DNA from: Nocardioides sp.
Lineage (GTDB): Bacteria > Actinomycetota > Actinomycetes > Propionibacteriales > Nocardioidaceae
Assembly: GCA_023252065.1 (NCBI GenBank)
Contig: JAHEXO010000212.1
Location: 1-5,139, forward strand
DNA: 5,139 nucleotides
Direction: 5' to 3'
Below the pieces are notes generated by a model. The model was given only the letters and a program-made list of their open reading frames with translations. It ran no database searches and was not told where the DNA came from. A program made the position numbers and the translations under genes. Of the stretch, positions 1-4,929 are shown piece after piece. Within the stretch, counting starts at the first letter, position 1, and the number at the start of each line of letters is the position of its first letter.

Positions 1-646
1 CCGTCACGGGGTCGGCGCCGCCCCAGACGTTGAGCCACCAACCGACCTGCGGCACCGGCTCGCGCAACGCGTCCAACCGGTCGCTGCCGGTGTGCAGCCC
101 GAGGAGCCCGGCGGGCGAGCCCACGGTGATCACACCGACCACCTCGATCCCTGGCGGCAGCCGGGTCAGCAGGTCGGCGGCGATGACGGTGCCGAGGCTG
201 TGCGCCAGCAGCAGGACCGGGCCCGACTGCGGGAGCGCGGCAAGAACGCGGTGCAGCGTGTTGGCGCGGGTTGCCTCGTCCTCCAGGTAGCGCCGTGCCT
301 GCGGGATCACCTTCATCACCGCGGGAACGGTCTGCGCCGCCAGCGGCATCGCCCACCCCGCAGCGTGCGTGCCGAGGCCACGCTCGAGATCGGCCGTCGC
401 CCGCTCGACGCGCCAACGCAGAGCATCGCGCTCGCTCCGCGACAGCCGGGACGACGTCTGCGGTGGTAGGTCGTGTCGCTCGTCGCTGGGATAGCGCAGG
501 GTGTTGGGGTACTTCGGGGCGCGGCAGTCGACATCGTCGCGAAGGCTCGGATAGCCCGCATCGACCAGCGCGGCACTCACCACGTCGCGCCACGCATCGT
601 CGTGTTCGGCGCCGATGCCGTGGAGGTAGACCAGCGTCGGGGTCAT
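1..646 (-). CDS. Alpha/beta hydrolase, partial (C-terminus beyond the left edge)
   Basis: The open frame runs from ATG at 646 to the window edge, giving 215 residues without a stop. The N-terminus (TPTLVYLHGIG, residues 2-12) is a first beta strand followed by an HG oxyanion-type loop. Residues 148-152 read AHSLG, a variant of the GxSxG nucleophile elbow that places the putative catalytic serine at 150. A strand VVGVITVGSPAG follows, and WGGADPV near the end places a candidate acid, Asp212. The catalytic histidine would lie in the missing part. A charged helical stretch (about residues 55-125) separates the first strand from the nucleophile and could be a cap or lid. No signal peptide is visible, so it is probably cytoplasmic. 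Its ATG overlaps the stop of the upstream oxidoreductase (ATGA), suggesting translational coupling. The fold is well supported. The substrate is unknown; esterase, lipase-like or other hydrolase activity are all possible. Confidence 0.8.
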   Translation of the reverse strand, partial: MTPTLVYLHGIGAEHDDAWRDVVSAALVDAGYPSLRDDVDCRAPKYPNTLRYPSDERHDLPPQTSSRLSRSERDALRWRVERATADLERGLGTHAAGWAMPLAAQTVPAVMKVIPQARRYLEDEATRANTLHRVLAALPQSGPVLLLAHSLGTVIAADLLTRLPPGIEVVGVITVGSPAGLLGLHTGSDRLDALREPVPQVGWWLNVWGGADPVT

Positions 647-1542
647 GAGTCGTCCAGATCTGCGAGCACCGTCCCGATCGTGTCGATGCTCTCGGCGGTG
701 ATGGGATCCAGCACGAGCTGAAGGTGCGTCGCGCCGGCGGCGGCCAGCGCCCGGACGTGGTCGGCGAGGTCGTCGGGAGTGACCTCGGTGACGCTCGCGT
801 CGTACGCCTCCCCCATCGTCCTGCCCCGACCCTCGGGCAGGGTGACCAGGACCGCAGCGGTCGCGTCGACGGACCGTCCCTCCGGCACGACCGCGTCGAC
901 GCCGGCCTTCAGCTCTGCGAACGTCTCGACCGAGTTGTCGTAGATGCTCCACCAGATGTTCCAGGAGTCGACGACCGGGAGCCCGATCCGCAGCATGCGA
1001 GGGCTGTTCGAGCCGAGCATGATCGGCGGCCCTCCGTCTCGGAGCGGGCGTGGGTCCAGCACACAGTCGTCGACCTCGTAGAACTCGCCGTGGAACGTCG
1101 TCCGCCCCTCGCGCAGCAGGGGCGCGATGATCGCCAACGCCTCCTCGAAGCGTGTGACGCGCCGGTCGTAGGGGAAGCCGAACGCGTCGAACTCACGTCG
1201 GTTCCAACCCGCTCCGAGTCCGAGGATCAGCCTTCCTTGCGAGATCGCGTCCACCGTCGCGGCCTGCTTGGCCAGCATCGCCGGGGCGTGGAAGCTCGTC
1301 GACGCGACGAGTGGCCCGATCTCCACCCGTTCGGTCGCGGCTGCGACAGCTGCGAGAGTCGTCCACGCCTCGTACGGTCCCCGGGTCGACCCGTCCGGAA
1401 GGTCGTAGACGAGGTGGTCGCCCACCCAGACCGAGTCGTAGCCGGCCGACTCCGCCCTTCGCGCGAGGTCGAGGTAGTCGGGCCAGGGCACGAACCTCTC
1501 CACCTCGGGCAGCTGGACACCGACCTTGCAGGGGCGCGTCAT
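643..1542 (-). CDS. LLM-class F420-dependent oxidoreductase
   Basis: This 299-residue protein belongs to the luciferase-like monooxygenase (LLM) superfamily, whose members form a TIM barrel binding coenzyme F420 or FMN. Recognisable parts are the first strand KVGVQLPE (6-13), VWVGDHL (38-44), RVEIGPLV (72-79), and the hallmark GRLILGLGAGW (103-113) followed by REFDAFGFPYDRR. A later strand PIMLGSNSPRMLR (173-185) is also typical. Length matches the family norm of about 280-340. Actinobacterial members mostly use F420, so an F420H2-dependent reductase or dehydrogenase is the best reading; FMN-type monooxygenase is the alternative, and the substrate cannot be told. ATG at 1542 is chosen because the LLM first strand begins at once and TACGGT lies six bases upstream; no Shine-Dalgarno sequence is visible. 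It sits 37 bases after the DUF2071 gene and overlaps the hydrolase gene by four bases. Confidence 0.92.
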   Translation of the reverse strand: MTRPCKVGVQLPEVERFVPWPDYLDLARRAESAGYDSVWVGDHLVYDLPDGSTRGPYEAWTTLAAVAAATERVEIGPLVASTSFHAPAMLAKQAATVDAISQGRLILGLGAGWNRREFDAFGFPYDRRVTRFEEALAIIAPLLREGRTTFHGEFYEVDDCVLDPRPLRDGGPPIMLGSNSPRMLRIGLPVVDSWNIWWSIYDNSVETFAELKAGVDAVVPEGRSVDATAAVLVTLPEGRGRTMGEAYDASVTEVTPDDLADHVRALAAAGATHLQLVLDPITAESIDTIGTVLADLDDS

Positions 1543-1548
1543 GAGTCA

Positions 1549-1554
1549 ACCGTA
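1549..1554 (-). promoter_or_regulatory. Putative -10 element (TACGGT) of the oxidoreductase gene
   Basis: On the minus strand TACGGT fits the actinobacterial -10 pattern TANNNT. Six bases separate it from the ATG at 1542, so transcription would begin at or next to the start codon and give a leaderless mRNA. No ribosome binding site competes with this reading. I cannot find a convincing -35. It would be an internal promoter within the DUF2071-LLM-hydrolase unit. Confidence 0.4.
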
Positions 1555-1579
1555 GAGACCCGCTGCCGCCGATCCCGGG

Positions 1580-2338
1580 TCACGAGGCTCGCGGACGACT
1601 GGCGTTCGCGGGGAACCCGAACTCCGTGCGCACTCCGGGGCTGAACGCGGCGTGGTCGGGCGGACGTGACGTCAGGTCTGAGGGCAGCTCGACCGAGGCC
1701 ACCAGCCCGTCGTCCAGCGCCAGCACCTCTGCGTCGTGCACCGGCCAGGCCTCGTGCCGGTTGGGGACGTAGAGGGTGCGGCCCCACCAGTGCACGTGGA
1801 GTCCCCATCGGGCGCTGAGGAAGTCGTCGAGCTCGGTTCGCCGCCGCTCTGCTCCTGCGCGGATGACGACGTGGCTGCGTGGCCGCGTTCCCGGCCGGCG
1901 CAGGCGAGCGTCGTAGGTGTGGATGCTGCCGCTGGTGCGGTAGCGCATCCGCGCCCAGCGGTAGGGAAGCCCGAACGCCGCGCGGGCGCCGACCACGACG
2001 GCCGCTCGGTCGGTGTCGAGGCTGAGGAACACGATGCCGCGGCGACCCGTGTCGTCGACGGAGTAGAGCCGCACGTTCGTCTCCAGGAACGAGCCCAGCC
2101 AGGGGACGCCGGAGCCGCGAAGGAGGCCGGCACCGACCATCCGGAAGGGGATCAGGCCGACGTAGGTGGCACCGTCGAGGGTGTCGGGCCGCACGCCGGG
2201 TGGCATGCGGTGCGCGACCTGTTCGGGGTCGACAGCCCAGTGCAGGAACGTGAGGTCGCGCCAGCTCTGGTTCATCATCACCCGGCCCGACAGCACGGGT
2301 GCGTCCGAGGAGACGGGCTCGACGGCTGAGTGGCTCAC
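1580..2338 (-). CDS. DUF2071 family protein (YqjF-like)
   Basis: With GTG at 2338 as start the protein has 252 residues, usual for DUF2071 (YqjF-like proteins related to the acetoacetate decarboxylase fold). Family traits seen in order are WRDLTFLHWAVDPEQVAHRMPPG near the N-terminus, DGATYVGLIPFRM, FLETNVRLYSVDDTGRRGIVFLSLDTD, an FGLPYRWARM segment, and the closing FSPGVRTEFGFP. The biochemical role of the family is not established. The frame stays open upstream to 2713, but that extension has no family similarity and is antisense to the glycosylase remnant, so I reject it. GTG 2338 directly precedes the conserved region and lies seven bases after TAGGGT. GTG at 2347 is in frame but overlaps that hexamer. 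It is the first gene of the minus-strand group leading to the oxidoreductase and hydrolase. No membrane segment or signal peptide is seen. Confidence 0.88.
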   Translation of the reverse strand: MSHSAVEPVSSDAPVLSGRVMMNQSWRDLTFLHWAVDPEQVAHRMPPGVRPDTLDGATYVGLIPFRMVGAGLLRGSGVPWLGSFLETNVRLYSVDDTGRRGIVFLSLDTDRAAVVVGARAAFGLPYRWARMRYRTSGSIHTYDARLRRPGTRPRSHVVIRAGAERRRTELDDFLSARWGLHVHWWGRTLYVPNRHEAWPVHDAEVLALDDGLVASVELPSDLTSRPPDHAAFSPGVRTEFGFPANASRPRAS

Positions 2339-2345
2339 GCGCTCC

Positions 2346-2351
2346 ACCCTA
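2346..2351 (-). promoter_or_regulatory. Putative -10 element (TAGGGT) of the DUF2071 gene
   Basis: On the minus strand TAGGGT is a good TANNNT-type actinobacterial -10. GTG at 2338 begins seven bases downstream, where transcription would start, so a leaderless transcript is likely. The same bases (AGGGTGGAG) could also be read as a loose Shine-Dalgarno sequence, which makes the call ambiguous. No clear -35 is visible about 17 bases upstream. Confidence 0.45.
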
Positions 2352-2393
2352 GGCAGCCTCCGGGTCTGGCGGGACGGCGCCGGGAGCCTGCTT
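2351..2393. repeat. Imperfect inverted repeat at the centre of the divergent promoter region
   Basis: The 14-base arm 2351-2364 matches the reverse complement of 2380-2393 at 11 of 14 positions, with a 15-base spacer. The centre of symmetry (about 2372) nearly coincides with the midpoint between the two divergent starts at 2338 and 2408. Outside the arms both strands continue with AGGGTGG and then a CGTG start, so the similarity extends through both -10/start regions. It may be an operator or a duplicated promoter, but high G+C raises the chance of accidental symmetry. Confidence 0.35.
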
Positions 2394-2407
2394 GAGAGGG
2401 TGGTCTC

Positions 2408-2773
2408 GTGGAGGTCCTGCCTGACATCGTCGCGCCGGATCCCGTCGTGGTGTTCTGCGGGCTGGCCGGGGCGGAGAGCACGAAGCTCCGCGACCATTAC
2501 TACGAGACGCCCGGCAACAGCTTCTGGGAGCTCCTGCACCCGCAGCGGCTTCTCCGTGCGCCGGCTGCGCCCCGAGGACGACGCCGTCGTCGCCGATCTC
2601 GGCCTGGGGCTCACCGACCTGGTCGGGCACTGGGACCCACGCTGGGTGGAGATCGACGAGCTGGTCGCGAAGCTGGAGCAATGGCGCCCGGACTGGCTGG
2701 CGTTCACCAGCAAGTCGGTCGCCCCGACCGACTCTCCTGGTGGCAGGACCTGGCGACCCTCGCCCGGTCCTGA
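2408..2773 (+). pseudogene. Decayed Mug-like uracil/mismatch DNA glycosylase (frameshift and internal deletion)
   Basis: Three pieces in two frames rebuild a uracil-DNA-glycosylase-superfamily protein that would excise uracil or thymine from mismatched DNA. From GTG 2408 the frame encodes VVVFCGLAGAEST, then YYETPGNSFWELLH, corresponding to the N-terminal active-site region of Mug proteins (compare VVFCGINPG and NRFWKV in E. coli Mug). The frame then breaks: dropping one C from the CCC at 2539-2541 restores RSGFSVRRLRPEDD, LGLGLTDLVGHWDP and DWLAFTSKSV up to about 2722. The text then jumps back to the first frame at about 2717, giving GRPDRLSWWQDLATLARS and a TGA at 2771-2773, which looks like a family C-terminus. 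Some 40-50 residues expected between TSKSV and RLSWW, including the second motif (NPSG-like in Mug), are absent. The remnant totals about 120 codons, against about 160-180 for intact relatives. A sequencing error could explain the frameshift but hardly the deletion. Confidence 0.75.
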
Positions 2774-2798
2774 CCGGCCTGCGCGAGCGCGGGTGAGC

Positions 2799-3395
2799 TC
2801 AGGCAGCGAAGACGACCTCGTCGTGCTCGAGGCGGGGAAGGCGGTCGTACCAGGCGTTCTCGCCGGGCTTGCCGATGTTGACGACGAGGAGCGACTTCAG
2901 GGACCCGTCGTGGAAGAACTCCTCGTCCAGGCCGGCGGCGTCGAAGCCGCCCATGGGTCCCGCGGCCAGCCCGGCGGCTCGGATGCCGAGGAGGAAGTAG
3001 CCGATCTGGAGCGTGGCGTTGAACCGCGCGGCCTGCTCCCGGCCGGCCGGGTCGGCGAAGAGGTCCTTGGCGCCCGCGAAGTGCGGGAAGGTCCGGGGCA
3101 GGTTCTCGTGGAAGTCGGTGTCCGCAGCCAGGATCGCGACCAGGGGGGCGTCGGCGGTCTTTTCGCGGTTGCCGTCCGCCAGGTGCTTGAGCAGGCGCTC
3201 GCGGGCCTCGCCGTGGTGGACCAGGACGACGCGCAGCGGCTGGGTGTTCATGGCCGTGGGTGCGTACTTGACCAGGTCGTAGATCGCTGCGATCTGCTCG
3301 TCGCTGACCGGCTCATCGAGGAACGAGTTGGCGGTGCGGGCGTCGCGGAAGAGGAGGTCCTGGGACTCCGAGGAAAGGGCAAGGGTGTCGGTCAC
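2799..3395 (-). CDS. RutE-like nitroreductase family protein (putative malonic semialdehyde reductase)
   Basis: This flavin-dependent reductase of the nitroreductase fold closely resembles E. coli RutE, which reduces malonic semialdehyde to 3-hydroxypropionate in pyrimidine breakdown. Shared segments are LLFRDARTANSF (14-25), VSDEQIAAIYDLVKYAPTAMNTQP (30-53; the ARTxN and APT/N positions contact FMN in this family), DGNREKTADAP (74-84), AGLAAGPMGGFD (141-152), LKSLLVVNIG (166-175) and RLPRLEHDE near the end. Starting at GTG 3395 gives 198 residues, against 196 in E. coli RutE; the TTG at 3422 would add nine unconserved residues and lies in the operator-like palindrome. No other rut genes are visible, so the physiological substrate is uncertain: aldehyde, nitro or quinone reduction are all possible. 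It is divergent from chrA over a 67-base shared region. TAGATT six bases before GTG suggests a leaderless transcript. Confidence 0.88.
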   Translation of the reverse strand: MTDTLALSSESQDLLFRDARTANSFLDEPVSDEQIAAIYDLVKYAPTAMNTQPLRVVLVHHGEARERLLKHLADGNREKTADAPLVAILAADTDFHENLPRTFPHFAGAKDLFADPAGREQAARFNATLQIGYFLLGIRAAGLAAGPMGGFDAAGLDEEFFHDGSLKSLLVVNIGKPGENAWYDRLPRLEHDEVVFAA

Positions 3396-3403
3396 ACCGG
3401 TGC

Positions 3404-3409
3404 AATCTA
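3404..3409 (-). promoter_or_regulatory. Putative -10 element (TAGATT) of the RutE-like gene
   Basis: TAGATT on the minus strand fits TANNNT and ends six bases before the GTG at 3395, with no Shine-Dalgarno sequence between, so a leaderless transcript is likely. Its first two bases (3408-3409 on the plus strand) are the end of the 18-base palindrome, so a protein bound there would block polymerase. I see no clear -35. Confidence 0.45.
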
Positions 3410-3425
3410 GTTGATATCTCAACTA
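3408..3425. promoter_or_regulatory. Operator-like near-palindrome, MarR-type
   Basis: TAGTTGATATCTCAACTA is an 18-base inverted repeat with eight of nine positions paired; only T8 and C11 fail. It is an AT-rich island in a G+C-rich region. The half-site TAGTTGA with a four-base centre is typical of operators bound by MarR-family repressors, which respond to phenols, quinones, oxidants or metals. It overlaps the -10 and spacer of the RutE-like gene and lies just upstream of where a chrA -35 would be, so it could control one or both genes. No regulator gene is in the window. Confidence 0.6.
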
Positions 3426-3426
3426 T

Positions 3427-3441
3427 TCCCCGTCGAGGGGA
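3427..3441. repeat. Short inverted repeat upstream of chrA
   Basis: TCCCC-GTCGA-GGGGA is a perfect five-base-pair inverted repeat with a five-base centre, directly after the 18-base palindrome. It could be part of a compound operator, but it is short and made of G and C, so chance is a serious alternative. Confidence 0.25.
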
Positions 3442-3450
3442 GTGCGATGG

Positions 3451-3456
3451 CAGGGT
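3451..3456 (+). promoter_or_regulatory. Possible -10 element (CAGGGT) of chrA
   Basis: CAGGGT deviates from TANNNT only at the first base and lies exactly six bases before GTG 3463, the same geometry as three other genes here. The stretch AGGGTGTCCTCGTG also resembles AGGGTGGTCTCGTG at the start of the glycosylase remnant (12 of 14 bases). If it is a promoter, chrA starts at 3463, not 3442. AGGG could alternatively act as a weak ribosome binding site. Confidence 0.3.
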
Positions 3457-3462
3457 GTCCTC

Positions 3463-4854
3463 GTGCCGCCCGCGGACCCAGCGCATCCTGCGCCGAGTGC
3501 ACCCGGTGAGGTGCCACTGCGCGCGGCGACCTGGGCGTGGTTCCTGGTCTCGCTGCAGACCTTCGGGGGACCGGCCGGCCAGATTGCGGTCATGCAGCGG
3601 ATGCTGGTCGAGGAACGACGCTGGATCGGGCAGCGGCGGTTCCTCTTCGCCTTGAGCTTCTGCACGCTGCTGCCGGGACCGGAGGCCCAGCAGCTGGCGA
3701 CCTACGTCGGCTGGCTGCTCAACGGGATCCGCGGCGCCCTGATCGCCGGGGTGCTGTTCGTCCTGCCGGGTGCGGTGGCGATGCTCGCACTCTCGGCCGT
3801 CTACGTCGGGTACGGCGACACCACGCTCGTCGAGGCCGTCTTCCTCGGGCTCGGGCCCGCGGTCATCGCCATCGTGGTCCAGGCGCTCACCCGGGTCGCT
3901 CGTCGCGCCCTCACCGCGCCCTGGATGACCGCCGTCGCAGCGGGTGCCTTCGTCGCCCTCGCGTTCTTCGCAGTCCCGTTCCCGGCCGTGGTCGCCGGCG
4001 CGGCCCTGGTCGGCTGGCTCGTCGGTCGCACCCGGCGGGGGACTCCGGCCCGTGCCCCGGCCGCGCAGCAGCCGGGTGCCTCGGAGCCGGAACCCCTCAT
4101 CAGCGACAGCGCCCTGCACGCGGAGTCACCGTCGCGACGCCGTACCGTGCTGGTCCTCGCGGCCGGAGTCACCCTGTGGTTCACGCCGGTGCTGGCCGCC
4201 GCCGCGATCTTCGGCAGCGACAGCGTCTTCGTCGAGCAGGGCAAGTTCTTCTCCGGGGCCGCCGTGGTCACCTTCGGCGGCGCCTACGCCGTGCTGGCCT
4301 ACGTCGCACAGCAGGCCGTCAACACCTACCACTGGCTCAGCGGCAGCGAGATGGTGCACGGGCTCGCCCTCGCCGAGACCACGCCGGGCCCGCTGATCAT
4401 GGTCGTGCAGTTCGTGGCGTTCCTCGGGGCCTACCACGACCCGGGCTCGTTGAACCCGTGGGTGGCGGCCGTCCTCGCGTCAGTGCTGACCACGTGGGTG
4501 ACCTTCGTGCCCTCGATCATGTTCGTCCTGCTCGGTGCGCCGTACGTCGAGCGCCTGCGCAGCAACCAGAGCCTCTCGGCCGCGCTGGCGGGGATCACCG
4601 CCGCCGTGGTCGGGGTGATCGCGAACCTGGCGCTCTACTTCGCCTTCCACACCCTCTTCTCCCAGACCAGGCAGCACTCCTGGGGGCCGATCACGACCAG
4701 CCTGCCCGTCCCGGGCTCTGTCATCTGGTCCGGCGTCGCGATCACCGCCCTGGGCCTCGTCCTGGTCTTCCGGCTCCGCTGGAGCGTCCTGCGGACCCTG
4801 GGCGTGTGCGCCCTCGCCGGGATCGCCTGGCAGGTCGGGGCCACCGTTCAGTGA
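3463..4854 (+). CDS. chrA: Chromate transporter ChrA (CHR family, two-domain form)
   Basis: This is an inner-membrane protein of the CHR superfamily, whose characterised members export chromate using the proton-motive force. From GTG 3463 it has 463 residues, slightly above the usual 400-450 of the long two-domain type. The first CHR domain carries FGGPAGQIAVMQ (34-45), VEERRW and LLPGPEAQQLATYVGW (70-85). The second repeats the pattern with FGGAYAVLAYVAQQ (272-285) and TTPGPLIMVVQFVAFLGA (307-324). Around ten hydrophobic segments can be made out, and a hydrophilic, Ala/Pro-rich linker (about 190-228) separates the halves. The start is uncertain: GTG 3442 is in frame but a GAGGGGA abuts it too closely, while 3463 follows CAGGGT by six bases. 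An N-terminus of about 17 residues, rich in Pro and Ala, precedes conserved VPLRAATWAWF. Chromate may not be the only substrate, since many homologues have no tested role. It is divergent from the RutE-like gene. Confidence 0.92.
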   Translation: MPPADPAHPAPSAPGEVPLRAATWAWFLVSLQTFGGPAGQIAVMQRMLVEERRWIGQRRFLFALSFCTLLPGPEAQQLATYVGWLLNGIRGALIAGVLFVLPGAVAMLALSAVYVGYGDTTLVEAVFLGLGPAVIAIVVQALTRVARRALTAPWMTAVAAGAFVALAFFAVPFPAVVAGAALVGWLVGRTRRGTPARAPAAQQPGASEPEPLISDSALHAESPSRRRTVLVLAAGVTLWFTPVLAAAAIFGSDSVFVEQGKFFSGAAVVTFGGAYAVLAYVAQQAVNTYHWLSGSEMVHGLALAETTPGPLIMVVQFVAFLGAYHDPGSLNPWVAAVLASVLTTWVTFVPSIMFVLLGAPYVERLRSNQSLSAALAGITAAVVGVIANLALYFAFHTLFSQTRQHSWGPITTSLPVPGSVIWSGVAITALGLVLVFRLRWSVLRTLGVCALAGIAWQVGATVQ

Positions 4855-4880
4855 CCATGCGGCGGGCAGGCTGGACCTCC

Positions 4881-4886
4881 TAGGTT
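4881..4886 (+). promoter_or_regulatory. Possible -10 element (TAGGTT) before the channel-like gene
   Basis: TAGGTT fits TANNNT in the 75-base gap after chrA. Transcription would begin near 4893 and leave a leader of about 37 bases before GTG 4930, so the last gene may have its own promoter as well as read-through from chrA. No good -35 is visible. Confidence 0.3.
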
Positions 4887-4891
4887 CCTCG

Positions 4892-4910
4892 TGCGGTGTC
4901 CTGCGGTGTC
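4892..4910 (+). repeat. Short tandem repeat TGCGGTGTC x2
   Basis: The nine-base word TGCGGTGTC occurs at 4892-4900 and again at 4902-4910, a ten-base period in the leader of the channel-like gene. A period of one helical turn could suit a DNA-binding protein, but two copies are little evidence. Confidence 0.5.
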
Positions 4911-4916
4911 GGGCGA

Positions 4917-4922
4917 AGGAGG
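4917..4922 (+). promoter_or_regulatory. Strong ribosome binding site (AGGAGG) deciding the start at 4930
   Basis: AGGAGG lies seven bases before GTG 4930. It is the only near-consensus Shine-Dalgarno sequence in the window and favours 4930 over the in-frame GTG at 4891. Confidence 0.75.
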
Positions 4923-4929
4923 GGTCAGC

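Noticed and set aside
724..1644. Plus-strand open frame of 306 codons
   Set aside because: It is the antisense shadow of the LLM oxidoreductase; its residue make-up is rich in Arg, Asp and Val with no recognisable domain.
2339..2713. N-terminal extension of the DUF2071 frame by 125 codons to 2713 on the minus strand
   Set aside because: It is antisense to the glycosylase remnant, its residues resemble nothing in the DUF2071 family, and the conserved region begins just after GTG 2338.
2774..2798. Bidirectional terminator between the converging glycosylase remnant and RutE-like gene
   Set aside because: Only 25 G+C-rich bases lie between the stops and I find no clear stem-loop with a T-run.
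2166..3410. Long plus-strand open frame of 414 codons
   Set aside because: It runs antisense through the whole RutE-like gene and only its middle part carries glycosylase-like sequence. It is a G+C-rich shadow frame joined to one segment of the pseudogene.
3396..3422. TTG start at 3422 for the RutE-like gene
   Set aside because: It would place the start inside the palindrome and add nine residues not found in RutE; GTG 3395 matches the family length.
3313..4119. Minus-strand frame of 268 codons opposite chrA
   Set aside because: Very rich in Asp, Glu, Gly and Arg, without a domain, and covered by chrA and the RutE-like gene.
3537..4883. Plus-strand frame of 448 codons within chrA
   Set aside because: Arg/Gly/Ala-rich out-of-frame shadow of the well-conserved chrA frame, with no membrane segments or motifs.
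4873..4888. Hairpin GGACCT-CC(T)-AGGTTCC as a terminator after chrA
   Set aside because: The stem has a bulge, the loop is tiny and no T-run follows; the bases also form the better -10 candidate TAGGTT.
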